Assembly (NCBI GenBank): GCA_014055465.1
Contig: WIAF01000007.1
Coordinates: 124,001 to 188,000, forward strand
Length of the DNA: 64,000 bases
Source of the DNA: Nitrospira sp. CR1.1
GTDB lineage: Bacteria; Nitrospirota; Nitrospiria; Nitrospirales; Nitrospiraceae
Direction: 5' to 3'
The notes beneath the pieces were generated by a model that was not told the origin of the DNA, did no database searches, and saw only the letters and a list, made by a program, of their open reading frames with translations. Positions 43,152 through 50,171 of this stretch are shown here, piece after piece; positions within the stretch are counted from its first letter, which is position 1, and each line of letters begins with the position of its first letter. The translations under genes were made by a program, and so were the position numbers.

Positions 43152-45002
43152 TCAACTCCCTTTTGGATACAGCCCGACGGCTTGATACCACCGCGTCAGC
43201 ATGGCGACTCGCGCGGCCTGCTCCGTGGGCAACTGTAACGGACGGCCACGCCCGTCCAGCATGAGACCCACGACACCGCCCTTCACCGTTCGTGTAAACG
43301 ATTGCCCGGGACCCTCGCCGAGATCCACGTGTTTGGCCGGTTGTATAGTGACCATCGCCTGCTGTTCTCGGGTGAGGCTGAACAACTTCAGATCCCCGAA
43401 TGCCAGCAGGCCTTTTTCGATGCGGCCATCCGGCAGCGCGACCTCGTAATCGGCGCAACGCTCTCCGTCCTTGCCTTGGCCGATCGGCGCAATGCAGGTG
43501 CCAAGATAGACCATGCAATCACGCACGAACACATCGGTTGCGGCTTGCTCGTTCACTGTGGACAGCACCCCGAGATGCGGCATCATGAAAATGCTGTCGA
43601 CCGAGAGCGTGGTGACGCCGAGCGGTTCATAGGCATCGACCATCATCAACATGGACTGGATGCGGCGCGGCGCATGCGACAGGATGCCGCCGCTGCCGAC
43701 GATCAAGTCCAACTTCAAGAGATCGATGAGGGTTTTGCCGGAGGTGCGTTGCTCGAACACATCGGAGATGGTGCGTTCCTGCTGCACGCCCTTGAGTCCC
43801 GTCGCCAGCGACTTATGATGGATCAACGCCAGCCGCAATGCTTCGCGCGCGATGGCATGTTCGATTTGCAGCTCATCGAGTGACTGCGGGATGGTCGTGG
43901 GGCGCACCATTTTGTTCTTAATGCGATTCCTGAGGGTCTGTTCGTCGAGGGTGAACGGCACCCACCGCATGATGTTGTCCAGCCCCGCTTCAGCGAGCAC
44001 GTTCGAAATGCTGTAGGACATGCCGAGATTGGCGCTGACCGTGCGGTTGAAGAGACCGCCGAATACCGAGAACACGTCGGTGGTGGCGCCGCCGATGTCC
44101 ACGCCGATCAAGTTGATCCCCTCGCGCTTGGCGATGGTTTCCATGATCACGCCGACCGCCGCCGGAGTCGGCATGATGGGCGCGCCGGCCATCTCGATGA
44201 GTTTCTTGTAGCCCGGGGCCTGCTGCATGACGTGTTCGAGAAACAGGTCATGGATTTTGTTGCGCGCCGGGGCGAGATTTTCCCGTTCCAGGACGGGCCG
44301 GATGTTGTCGGCGAATTCGAGCGCCGTCTTCTCACCGAGGATCATCTTGATTTGTGATTGCGCATCCTTGTTGCCGGCATACACGAGCGGCAACCGATAG
44401 GTGCTCCCGAAGCGCGGGCGTGGTTCGGCTGCGGCAATGTATTCGGCCATTTCTACTACATGGGTCACGGCGCCGCCGTCGGTACCGCCGGACATCAGGA
44501 TCATGTCGGGCCGCATGGTGCGAATCCGTTCGATCTTTTCGTAAGGCAAGCGTCCGTCGTTCGACGCCAGGACGTCAATGACGATGGCGCCGGCGCCGAG
44601 TGCGGCGCGTTGGGCGCTTTCCCCCGTCATGTTCTGCACCACACCCGTGACCATCATCTGCAGGCCGCCGCCGGCGCTGCTGGTGGATACGTAAATATCC
44701 ACGCCTCGCTTTGGTTCGCCTTGTGCTGCGTGATTCGGCGTGATGATACGGTCGCCGTCCAGGATCGTCCGGCCGGAGAGTTCTTCGATTTCCGCAATGG
44801 CATTGAGTACACCGCGAGTCACGTCCTCGAACGGAGCTTCCACGGTGGTGGGGGCTTCGCCGCGGTAGGTCTGGCGATATTCGTTGCCGACCTTCTCGAT
44901 CAGGATGGCTTTGGTGGTCGTGCTGCCGCAGTCGGTCGCGACGATGACGTTCAACGATTGCGCGGGGTTCGATATGGCGGGAGACTGATGCGCTGCCGTC
45001 AT
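43152..45002 (-). CDS. MutL/GlmL-like ASKHA-fold ATPase
   Basis: 616 residues. ATP-binding motifs of the actin/Hsp70/hexokinase superfamily are clear: phosphate 1 VIVATDCGSTTTKAILIE near residue 20, phosphate 2 INLIGVDIGGATTDVFSV and the adenosine loop VGSGGILSHAP. Overall it matches MutL, the protein that accompanies glutamate mutase and aminomutases, but no cobalamin mutase subunit lies in this window. The ATG at 45002 overlaps the upstream stop (ATGA); a longer frame to 45125 is only a shadow of that gene. It heads a membrane-protein cluster. Confidence 0.88.
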   Translation of the reverse strand: MTAAHQSPAISNPAQSLNVIVATDCGSTTTKAILIEKVGNEYRQTYRGEAPTTVEAPFEDVTRGVLNAIAEIEELSGRTILDGDRIITPNHAAQGEPKRGVDIYVSTSSAGGGLQMMVTGVVQNMTGESAQRAALGAGAIVIDVLASNDGRLPYEKIERIRTMRPDMILMSGGTDGGAVTHVVEMAEYIAAAEPRPRFGSTYRLPLVYAGNKDAQSQIKMILGEKTALEFADNIRPVLERENLAPARNKIHDLFLEHVMQQAPGYKKLIEMAGAPIMPTPAAVGVIMETIAKREGINLIGVDIGGATTDVFSVFGGLFNRTVSANLGMSYSISNVLAEAGLDNIMRWVPFTLDEQTLRNRIKNKMVRPTTIPQSLDELQIEHAIAREALRLALIHHKSLATGLKGVQQERTISDVFEQRTSGKTLIDLLKLDLIVGSGGILSHAPRRIQSMLMMVDAYEPLGVTTLSVDSIFMMPHLGVLSTVNEQAATDVFVRDCMVYLGTCIAPIGQGKDGERCADYEVALPDGRIEKGLLAFGDLKLFSLTREQQAMVTIQPAKHVDLGEGPGQSFTRTVKGGVVGLMLDGRGRPLQLPTEQAARVAMLTRWYQAVGLYPKGS

Positions 45003-45373
45003 CGAGCCGGCGCTCCTCTGGACGCGGCGGCCTTGGTTTCGATGAGCGCGGCGAGGCGTTGCAAAGAGTCCCGTCGCTCCAGCAGACGAGCGATCTGAAC
45101 GAGTTCGGTGCTGCTGAAGACACATTCGACGAGCGGAGTCAGAAAGTGTAACGCCTGGCTGCCGAGAAAATTCATGGGGCCCATCGATTCGAGAAACAGT
45201 GTGGTGGGCGCCGCCATGCGGCGGGCCACGATGGCCTCGGCGATCCGTTCGAGCAGCGCGAGCTCCTCCGTCGTGAAGGCCGGTTGCTCGGAACGCACGG
45301 CAAAGGCATGCCGGAAACTGTGACGAAGATTCTCTGCGCGACGGGAGAACAATTCAGATGAGAAGACAGCCAT
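44999..45373 (-). CDS. Small helical protein, first gene of the MutL-linked cluster
   Basis: 124 residues, mostly helical, without a signal peptide. The central segment MAAPTTLFLESMGPMNFLGS followed by QALHFLTPLVECVF looks like a conserved amphipathic or membrane-touching motif. The stop overlaps the ATG of the ASKHA ATPase gene, so the two proteins are probably made in equal amounts and may bind each other. Family not recognised. Confidence 0.7.
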   Translation of the reverse strand: MAVFSSELFSRRAENLRHSFRHAFAVRSEQPAFTTEELALLERIAEAIVARRMAAPTTLFLESMGPMNFLGSQALHFLTPLVECVFSSTELVQIARLLERRDSLQRLAALIETKAAASRGAPAR

Positions 45374-45474
45374 AAGTGCTTGTCAGATCAGCTTAAACGA
45401 TTGGTTCGGCATTATATGAAGGGGCCAAGGGAGAGTCAATCAATCGGCACTGCCGCAGCCTATAGAGAGCCGGG

Positions 45475-45930
45475 CTAGGGTTTCTTCGGCTCCTCTGCCG
45501 TATTGCCGGAGGCCGGCGGGCAATTCATGCCGGCGAAGGGATTCAGTGGATTGACGCGCGGCGAACAGTGTTGGGCTTCCGCTGCGGCCTTCTCCCCTCC
45601 TGCCGGTGAGCCGGTCGGTGGTTGGGGCTGATCGTTCGGGCCGAGCTGACGCGGGCTCTGTTGATGGATCGGCGAAAGCGGCTGGGATGGGGGAAACGCG
45701 TTGGGTGGAAGGTCAGGTGAGGGTATCGGCGTTTCTTCAACCGGTGGAGTGAATCCGCCCGGCGGTGACGGAGACGGAGTCTTGACGACCGTACATCCGC
45801 GTTTTCCCGTGGGCTGATCCGTCAGCATGGTCCCGCCGTTCGGGCCTTCGCAGCTGTACACCTTGGCCTCAACCGGGATCGAGTGGAGCAGAGCCAGGAA
45901 GCTGAAGGGCAGGACGTAAACCCGGATCAT
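45475..45930 (-). CDS. Exported Pro-rich protein with DUF4124-like N terminus
   Basis: 151 residues. A signal peptide (MIRVYVLPFSFLALLHSIPV ending near EAK) is followed by VYSCEGPNGGTMLTDQPTGKRGC, the short beta pattern of DUF4124 domains, and then about 80 residues rich in Pro, Ser and Gln and four late Cys-containing turns. It is probably periplasmic or surface linked. Function unknown. The ATG at 45930 was chosen because it begins the signal peptide. Confidence 0.7.
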   Translation of the reverse strand: MIRVYVLPFSFLALLHSIPVEAKVYSCEGPNGGTMLTDQPTGKRGCTVVKTPSPSPPGGFTPPVEETPIPSPDLPPNAFPPSQPLSPIHQQSPRQLGPNDQPQPPTGSPAGGEKAAAEAQHCSPRVNPLNPFAGMNCPPASGNTAEEPKKP

Positions 45931-46057
45931 CGTCAATTTCCCTGAGCGAGACCATGGCAGAGGCCGGATGGCGCTTGAGGCAGGACGCCTGTGACTCTGA
46001 TCGACTATAGGCGCAGAACAGGAGCCTGTCAATCTGCAAGGATGTGCGTGGCGGCCT

Positions 46058-46411
46058 TCAGCCGGATGAACGCCCCAGCCATTTCTTCATCAGGCCCAGA
46101 AGCCCAACCTCCGGCTCCGGCTGGCGGTCGGGGTATTCCACCCAGAGTTCCTGCGATCCGAGATACAGGCCGTCGCGGTAGCTTTGCTGGCTGCGCAATT
46201 GCGTGTAGCCCTGTTCCAGCAGCAGCTGGATCATATGCTGCAGTGCTTCGGCTGCGCTGGGCGCATCGGGAGTGACGACGTGGGTGGATTCGTACCGCAA
46301 CCTTGCCTGATAACCGGCGGCTGTCCGTACCAACTCCACGGGGCGATTAAACCCTCGCTCCCTGGCATCAAACCCGGCGAGTTGGTGTTTCTCTCCAGCC
46401 GGCTCCGGCAT
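46058..46411 (-). CDS. Hypothetical protein, 117 residues
   Basis: Soluble, no signal peptide. An N-terminal strand-rich part (FNRPVELVRTAAGYQARLRY) leads to a helix (AAEALQHMIQLLLEQGYTQL), then SYRDGLYLGSQELWVEYPDR and a C-terminal Gly/Leu/Lys helix. No family is recognised. It is 19 bp downstream of the 122-residue gene and may share its transcript with the Rieske and Mrp genes further upstream. Confidence 0.6.
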   Translation of the reverse strand: MPEPAGEKHQLAGFDARERGFNRPVELVRTAAGYQARLRYESTHVVTPDAPSAAEALQHMIQLLLEQGYTQLRSQQSYRDGLYLGSQELWVEYPDRQPEPEVGLLGLMKKWLGRSSG

Positions 46412-46430
46412 TGGACGTTACCATTGCACG

Positions 46431-46799
46431 TTACAAGGCGCGATACACGGCCAGCAGATCGCTGAGCGCGATGGTCTTGTTCTTGAGGATGACGCGTTCC
46501 GCGCCCAGCACATCCAGCGCGGCGACCTTTTCCGTTCCGCCCATGAGGCACTTCGTGCCCAGTGCGAGGACGCGTTCACATTCCTTTTCCACCTTGCCCT
46601 TCACCACGGGATTCACCTTCAGGATCTCCAGCATCTTGGCGCGGGTTTCGCCCAGATGTTTCTGGAGTTCCGCTTCCGGATATTCCTTCCGCGCGGATTC
46701 ATCCTCGCACCGGTCGATGTACTGGGTCAGAAAGACATAGAGCCGCACGAAGGTTTCGGCGATCTCGATGTGTTTCGGGGTCAGCTGATTGTCCGCCAT
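46431..46799 (-). CDS. Hypothetical helical protein, 122 residues
   Basis: All-helical and charged: HIEIAETFVRLYVFLTQYID, RCEDESARKEYPEAELQKHL, VKGKVEKECERVLALGTKCL. No signal peptide, metal motif or family that I recognise. Start ATG giving MADNQLTPKHIE. Position between a Rieske ferredoxin and a 117-residue protein gives no clear clue. Confidence 0.6.
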   Translation of the reverse strand: MADNQLTPKHIEIAETFVRLYVFLTQYIDRCEDESARKEYPEAELQKHLGETRAKMLEILKVNPVVKGKVEKECERVLALGTKCLMGGTEKVAALDVLGAERVILKNKTIALSDLLAVYRAL

Positions 46800-46880
46800 T
46801 GGAGCCTCCATTCACTATTCACGATGGTGTCGGAATGATTGTTTCGTTGTGGCGACGTCGCGAGCAAGGTGGTCCCTGCA

Positions 46881-47186
46881 TCACAGCCGGACTTTAATAT
46901 CGGTGCCCTCGACCGTGACTTCGTACGTGGTCACTTTGGCCGAAGGGTTGTTGATGCAGGCGCCCGTCTTCACATTGAACTCCCAGTTATGCCACGGGCA
47001 GGCGACCACATCCCCCACAACATCGCCTTCGCCCAGCGGGCCGCCGCGATGCACACAGGTATTGTCGATGGCATAAAACGTCCCGTCCACATTGAAGACC
47101 GCAATGGCTTTCCCGTTCACTTCCGCGACCATGCCGGCTCCCGGCTTCACGTCGGCGGTTCCTGCGATTCTGATCAACTCGCCCAT
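46881..47186 (-). CDS. Rieske-type [2Fe-2S] ferredoxin
   Basis: 101 residues forming one Rieske domain. The cluster ligands are visible as CVHRGGPLGEGDVVGDVVAC followed by PWH, that is CxH and CxxH boxes with normal spacing. There is no signal peptide, so it should carry electrons in the cytosol, as in NirD-like or dioxygenase-type ferredoxins. Its redox partner is not adjacent. It starts 28 bp after the Mrp-type gene. Confidence 0.92.
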   Translation of the reverse strand: MGELIRIAGTADVKPGAGMVAEVNGKAIAVFNVDGTFYAIDNTCVHRGGPLGEGDVVGDVVACPWHNWEFNVKTGACINNPSAKVTTYEVTVEGTDIKVRL

Positions 47187-47214
47187 ACATCCTCCCTGAG
47201 TGCGTCACTCTTTC

Positions 47215-48111
47215 CTAGTCCGGCTTCCGATCGGCGGCCGGCCGTTTGATTTTATCTAATAGACTCTCGATCCGGCTCTTGGCCGCCGATGCCCCGCCTG
47301 TTTGCAAGGCCGCCGCCAATTTTGCCGCGATCTCCCGAAAGGCATGGGCCTGCGGAGAATCGGGTTTGGCGACCACGATCGGATTGCCGGTATCACCACC
47401 GGCGCGAATGACGGGATCGATGGGAACCCGGCCGAGGAAGGGAATCCCGAGTTTCTCCGCCGCCCGCTCGCCGCCGCCATGAGAGAAAATCTCCGTCCGT
47501 TCTCCGCAATGGCCGCAGACGAAAAAGCTCATATTTTCCACGATGCCGAGAAGCGGCACGTTCACCTTCTGAAACATCATCATGCCCTTGCGCACATCGT
47601 GCAACGCCACTTCCTGCGGCGTGGTGACGGTGACGGCGCCGGACAGATGCACGAGCTGGGTCAGGGTGAGCTGCGCGTCTCCGGTTCCCGGAGGCAGGTC
47701 GATCAGCAAATAATCCAACTCCCCCCATAACACATCCCGGAAGAGTTGTTGAATCGCGGTGTGCACCATCGGGCCGCGCCACACAACGGCCGTGTCTTCC
47801 GGCACAAAAAATCCCATGGAGATCAGCTTCACGCCGTGGCTTTCCGCCGGCGCGATTTTGCCGTCTTTCTGTTCGGGAGTTTTCTCGACCCCCATCATCA
47901 TCGGGATGTTGGGGCCATAGATATCCGCATCCAGCAATCCGACCCTGGCGCCGGTGAGCGCGAGGGCGACCGCCAGATTGACGGAGACCGTGGATTTACC
48001 GACGCCGCCCTTGCCGCTGCTGACGGCGACGACGTGTTTGACTCCGGGAATGATATTGGGTCTGGCGGCTGCTTCTTCCTGGTGCGGCGCGCCGCCTGCT
48101 TCTTCTGCCAT
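47215..48111 (-). CDS. Mrp/NBP35-family iron-sulfur carrier ATPase
   Basis: 298 residues. The deviant Walker [21 protein letters not shown], the switch [14 protein letters not shown], the [16 protein letters not shown] Walker B and the late CGHC motif are those of Mrp/ApbC proteins, which carry [4Fe-4S] clusters to target proteins. The ATG at 48111 follows the usual short N terminus; the frame is open 18 codons further. It is followed by a Rieske ferredoxin, a possible client. Confidence 0.93.
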   Translation of the reverse strand: MAEEAGGAPHQEEAAARPNIIPGVKHVVAVSSGKGGVGKSTVSVNLAVALALTGARVGLLDADIYGPNIPMMMGVEKTPEQKDGKIAPAESHGVKLISMGFFVPEDTAVVWRGPMVHTAIQQLFRDVLWGELDYLLIDLPPGTGDAQLTLTQLVHLSGAVTVTTPQEVALHDVRKGMMMFQKVNVPLLGIVENMSFFVCGHCGERTEIFSHGGGERAAEKLGIPFLGRVPIDPVIRAGGDTGNPIVVAKPDSPQAHAFREIAAKLAAALQTGGASAAKSRIESLLDKIKRPAADRKPD

Positions 48112-48259
48112 AGTGATGCCTCCTCCACCCCGCTGGTCCGATTGGATTGCGCGGGCTTCACGCATCTTAAGCTATCGCCGCGGCGAAAAGAAATGGGTCA
48201 ACCGGCGCAGCAGGTGGTTGGGTAAAAGAGATCAGCGATGCGAAAGGTATAAGCTGAAA

Positions 48260-48380
48260 GGATGGTCAAAAAGTCTGTCCAGCACGGCCGCAGCGAGCGA
48301 AGAGCCGAGGTGCATCTGCAGAAATACGTCGAGGGGCGGAGCGATGCGGGAACAACAGCGGCGGGCGTTGTTCACCAGCC
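48260..48380. repeat. Dispersed element, copy 7
   Basis: About 121 bp beginning GGATGGTCAAAAAGTC and ending, inverted, GGCTGGTGAACAAC. Inside are GTCCAGCACGGCCGCAGCGA, AATACGTCGAG and GATGCGGGAACAACAGCGG. It ends 2 bp from the stop of the desaturase gene. Confidence 0.65.
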
Positions 48381-48382
48381 GT

Positions 48383-49216
48383 TTACGTGCGTTCCCGATG
48401 GAGGTTATAGGTCAGCCCAACCACCGAAAGCGTATAGATCAACCATTTGGACGGGTCGAAGTTGTACCATTTCGACCCGTTTCGATAGTCGCGCGAATAG
48501 GTATGATGGTAATTGTGGTACCCCTCGCCGAAGCTGATGAATGAAATCAGCCAGCTGTCCCGGCTGCTGTCTTGCGCGCCGTGCGGCTGGGTGCCGACCA
48601 TGTGGCAGAGAGAGTTGATGGTAAACGTGGAATTCAACACCAGGACCGTACGCAACACGCCGGCGAGCAAAAAACACCCGAGGCCGCTCATCAATCCGCC
48701 GTTCAAATAGCCGGCCGCGAAGGGCAATAACAGGCCTGAGGCCACGATCACCCAGTAATACCGGTGTTGCCACCTGATCATCGGGTCGGTCCGTAATTTT
48801 GTGGCGAACCGGTCTTCACGATACGGCGTATTGATGAATAACCATCCCACGTGACTGTGCCAAAACCCCTTGCTCGCGTTGTACGGATCGGGCTCCTTGT
48901 CCGTATGCGCGTGGTGGCGAATATGATCGGCGCACCAGAGCAAGGCGGAATTTTGTACAGCCCATCCCCCCATCACCAGCAGGCAGATCTTGATCCAGGG
49001 ACGGCTCTCGAAGCTGCGATGGGTAATCATGCGGTGGTACCCCACCGTGATCCCCATGCCGGTGATGACATAGAGAATGGCCAGCAGCGTCCAATCCAGG
49101 ACGGTATAGTCATAGTAATAGGCGAAGAGCGGAACCCCGACGAAGGTCAGGATCGTCAGCGTGGTGAAGAGGGCCACAGTGCCCCAACAGACGGATTGTG
49201 CTGATGAGTCGGCCAT
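48383..49216 (-). CDS. Membrane fatty-acid desaturase, acyl-CoA delta-9 type
   Basis: 277 residues with four membrane helices in two pairs. The three histidine boxes for the di-iron site are HRMITH, HIRHHAHTD and HNYHHTY, in normal order and spacing for stearoyl-CoA desaturase relatives. It places a double bond in saturated acyl chains and so adjusts membrane fluidity. AAGGAG precedes the ATG at 49216. It stands alone between unrelated genes. Confidence 0.92.
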   Translation of the reverse strand: MADSSAQSVCWGTVALFTTLTILTFVGVPLFAYYYDYTVLDWTLLAILYVITGMGITVGYHRMITHRSFESRPWIKICLLVMGGWAVQNSALLWCADHIRHHAHTDKEPDPYNASKGFWHSHVGWLFINTPYREDRFATKLRTDPMIRWQHRYYWVIVASGLLLPFAAGYLNGGLMSGLGCFLLAGVLRTVLVLNSTFTINSLCHMVGTQPHGAQDSSRDSWLISFISFGEGYHNYHHTYSRDYRNGSKWYNFDPSKWLIYTLSVVGLTYNLHRERT

Positions 49217-49393
49217 CGTACTCCTTCGGAACCTGTGCGCCACTCATCGCCACAGTGCACCGCCATAGATAGGGTAATGGTCAAGGCAAACGGCGCACTG
49301 TACCGGAGCGGCTGTCGGATATTCAAGGGAGAAACGTGGTTGGCTGCCGCCAGCCAGGTGGGCGTGAAGGTCACCTGACCTACTCAGTCTGTG

Positions 49394-49942
49394 CTACCAC
49401 CGTATAAAGGGTGCTGGATTGAAAGGATGCCTCGGCAACCAGGCTCCACCTGTTTTGAGGAGGAATCTGTGAAAGCCGTGATTGGGAAAGTGGTTCTTCA
49501 CGTCTGTGATGTGCGATCGCGGAATCCCGCAACTCAACAGGCCCAACGAAACGTCAACCAGGTCGCCTTTTCGGAACACTTCGACAAGAGGGTAACGGCG
49601 ATCAGGATAGGCGCGCACCTTATGGTGCATGCCGATCATCAAGGCCATTTCTTCAGACCACTCCTCCCGCCCTGAATCGGACAGGTATTGGGCGGCGTGG
49701 GAAATTGATGCCGGGAGGTAGTCGAGCGTGAGATCAGACCAAAGACCAATATCGTGAAAGCAGCCCGCGATGGCTAACTTTGTGTTCTCCTCCTCGGTGC
49801 ATGGATGCAACGCCAGGCAGAAGTTGAACATGCGGTACACATGTCCCCTGTATCCGAGATAGTCTTCCCCGATCGCCCCTGCCCATTTCGCAAGAATTGT
49901 TTCGATCAGCTCGTGCGTGGTCTCGATCGGCATAAGGTTCAT
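49394..49942 (-). CDS. HD-domain phosphohydrolase-like protein
   Basis: About 182 residues. A histidine in YRGHVYRMFNFCL, the HD pair in GCFHDIGLW and a later His pair in MIGMHHKVRAY and an Asp in DLVDVSLG match the metal-binding order of the HD superfamily. Substrate unknown. Starts at TTG 49948, ATG 49942 and ATG 49933 are all possible, none with a good Shine-Dalgarno. Confidence 0.75.
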   Translation of the reverse strand: MNLMPIETTHELIETILAKWAGAIGEDYLGYRGHVYRMFNFCLALHPCTEEENTKLAIAGCFHDIGLWSDLTLDYLPASISHAAQYLSDSGREEWSEEMALMIGMHHKVRAYPDRRYPLVEVFRKGDLVDVSLGLLSCGIPRSHITDVKNHFPNHGFHRFLLKTGGAWLPRHPFNPAPFIRW

Positions 49943-50129
49943 GGGCAAGAAAAAGTGAGAAAGAATGTCGTGTGCCGTTCCGTGACGATGTCTTCAGGAG
50001 GCCGTGAAACAAGGGGCCGATTCTAACAAGTCAGAAGAAGTTTACAAGGGATAGGATTTGCTCGTGCAGCCCGGCCAGGTGTGCGAGACAGGCGTTCGCG
50101 ATCAAATGTTCACGCCCTGCGGCGCGGTG

Positions 50130-50149
50130 TATACTGCGGTAAGTACCGC
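50130..50149 (+). promoter_or_regulatory. putA promoter -10 with overlapping inverted repeat
   Basis: TATACT (50130-50135) is followed at once by GCGGTA-AG-TACCGC (50136-50149), a perfect 6+6 inverted repeat where transcription would start. The -35 region is poor. AGGAGG follows just before the ATG at 50172. Confidence 0.5.
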
Positions 50150-50171
50150 TCACGCTGCTCAGGAGGAACCG

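Noticed and set aside
44575-45123. Second large frame overlapping the MutL-like gene
   Set aside because: Same strand but another phase; translation is Arg-rich and the MutL frame has intact ATPase motifs.
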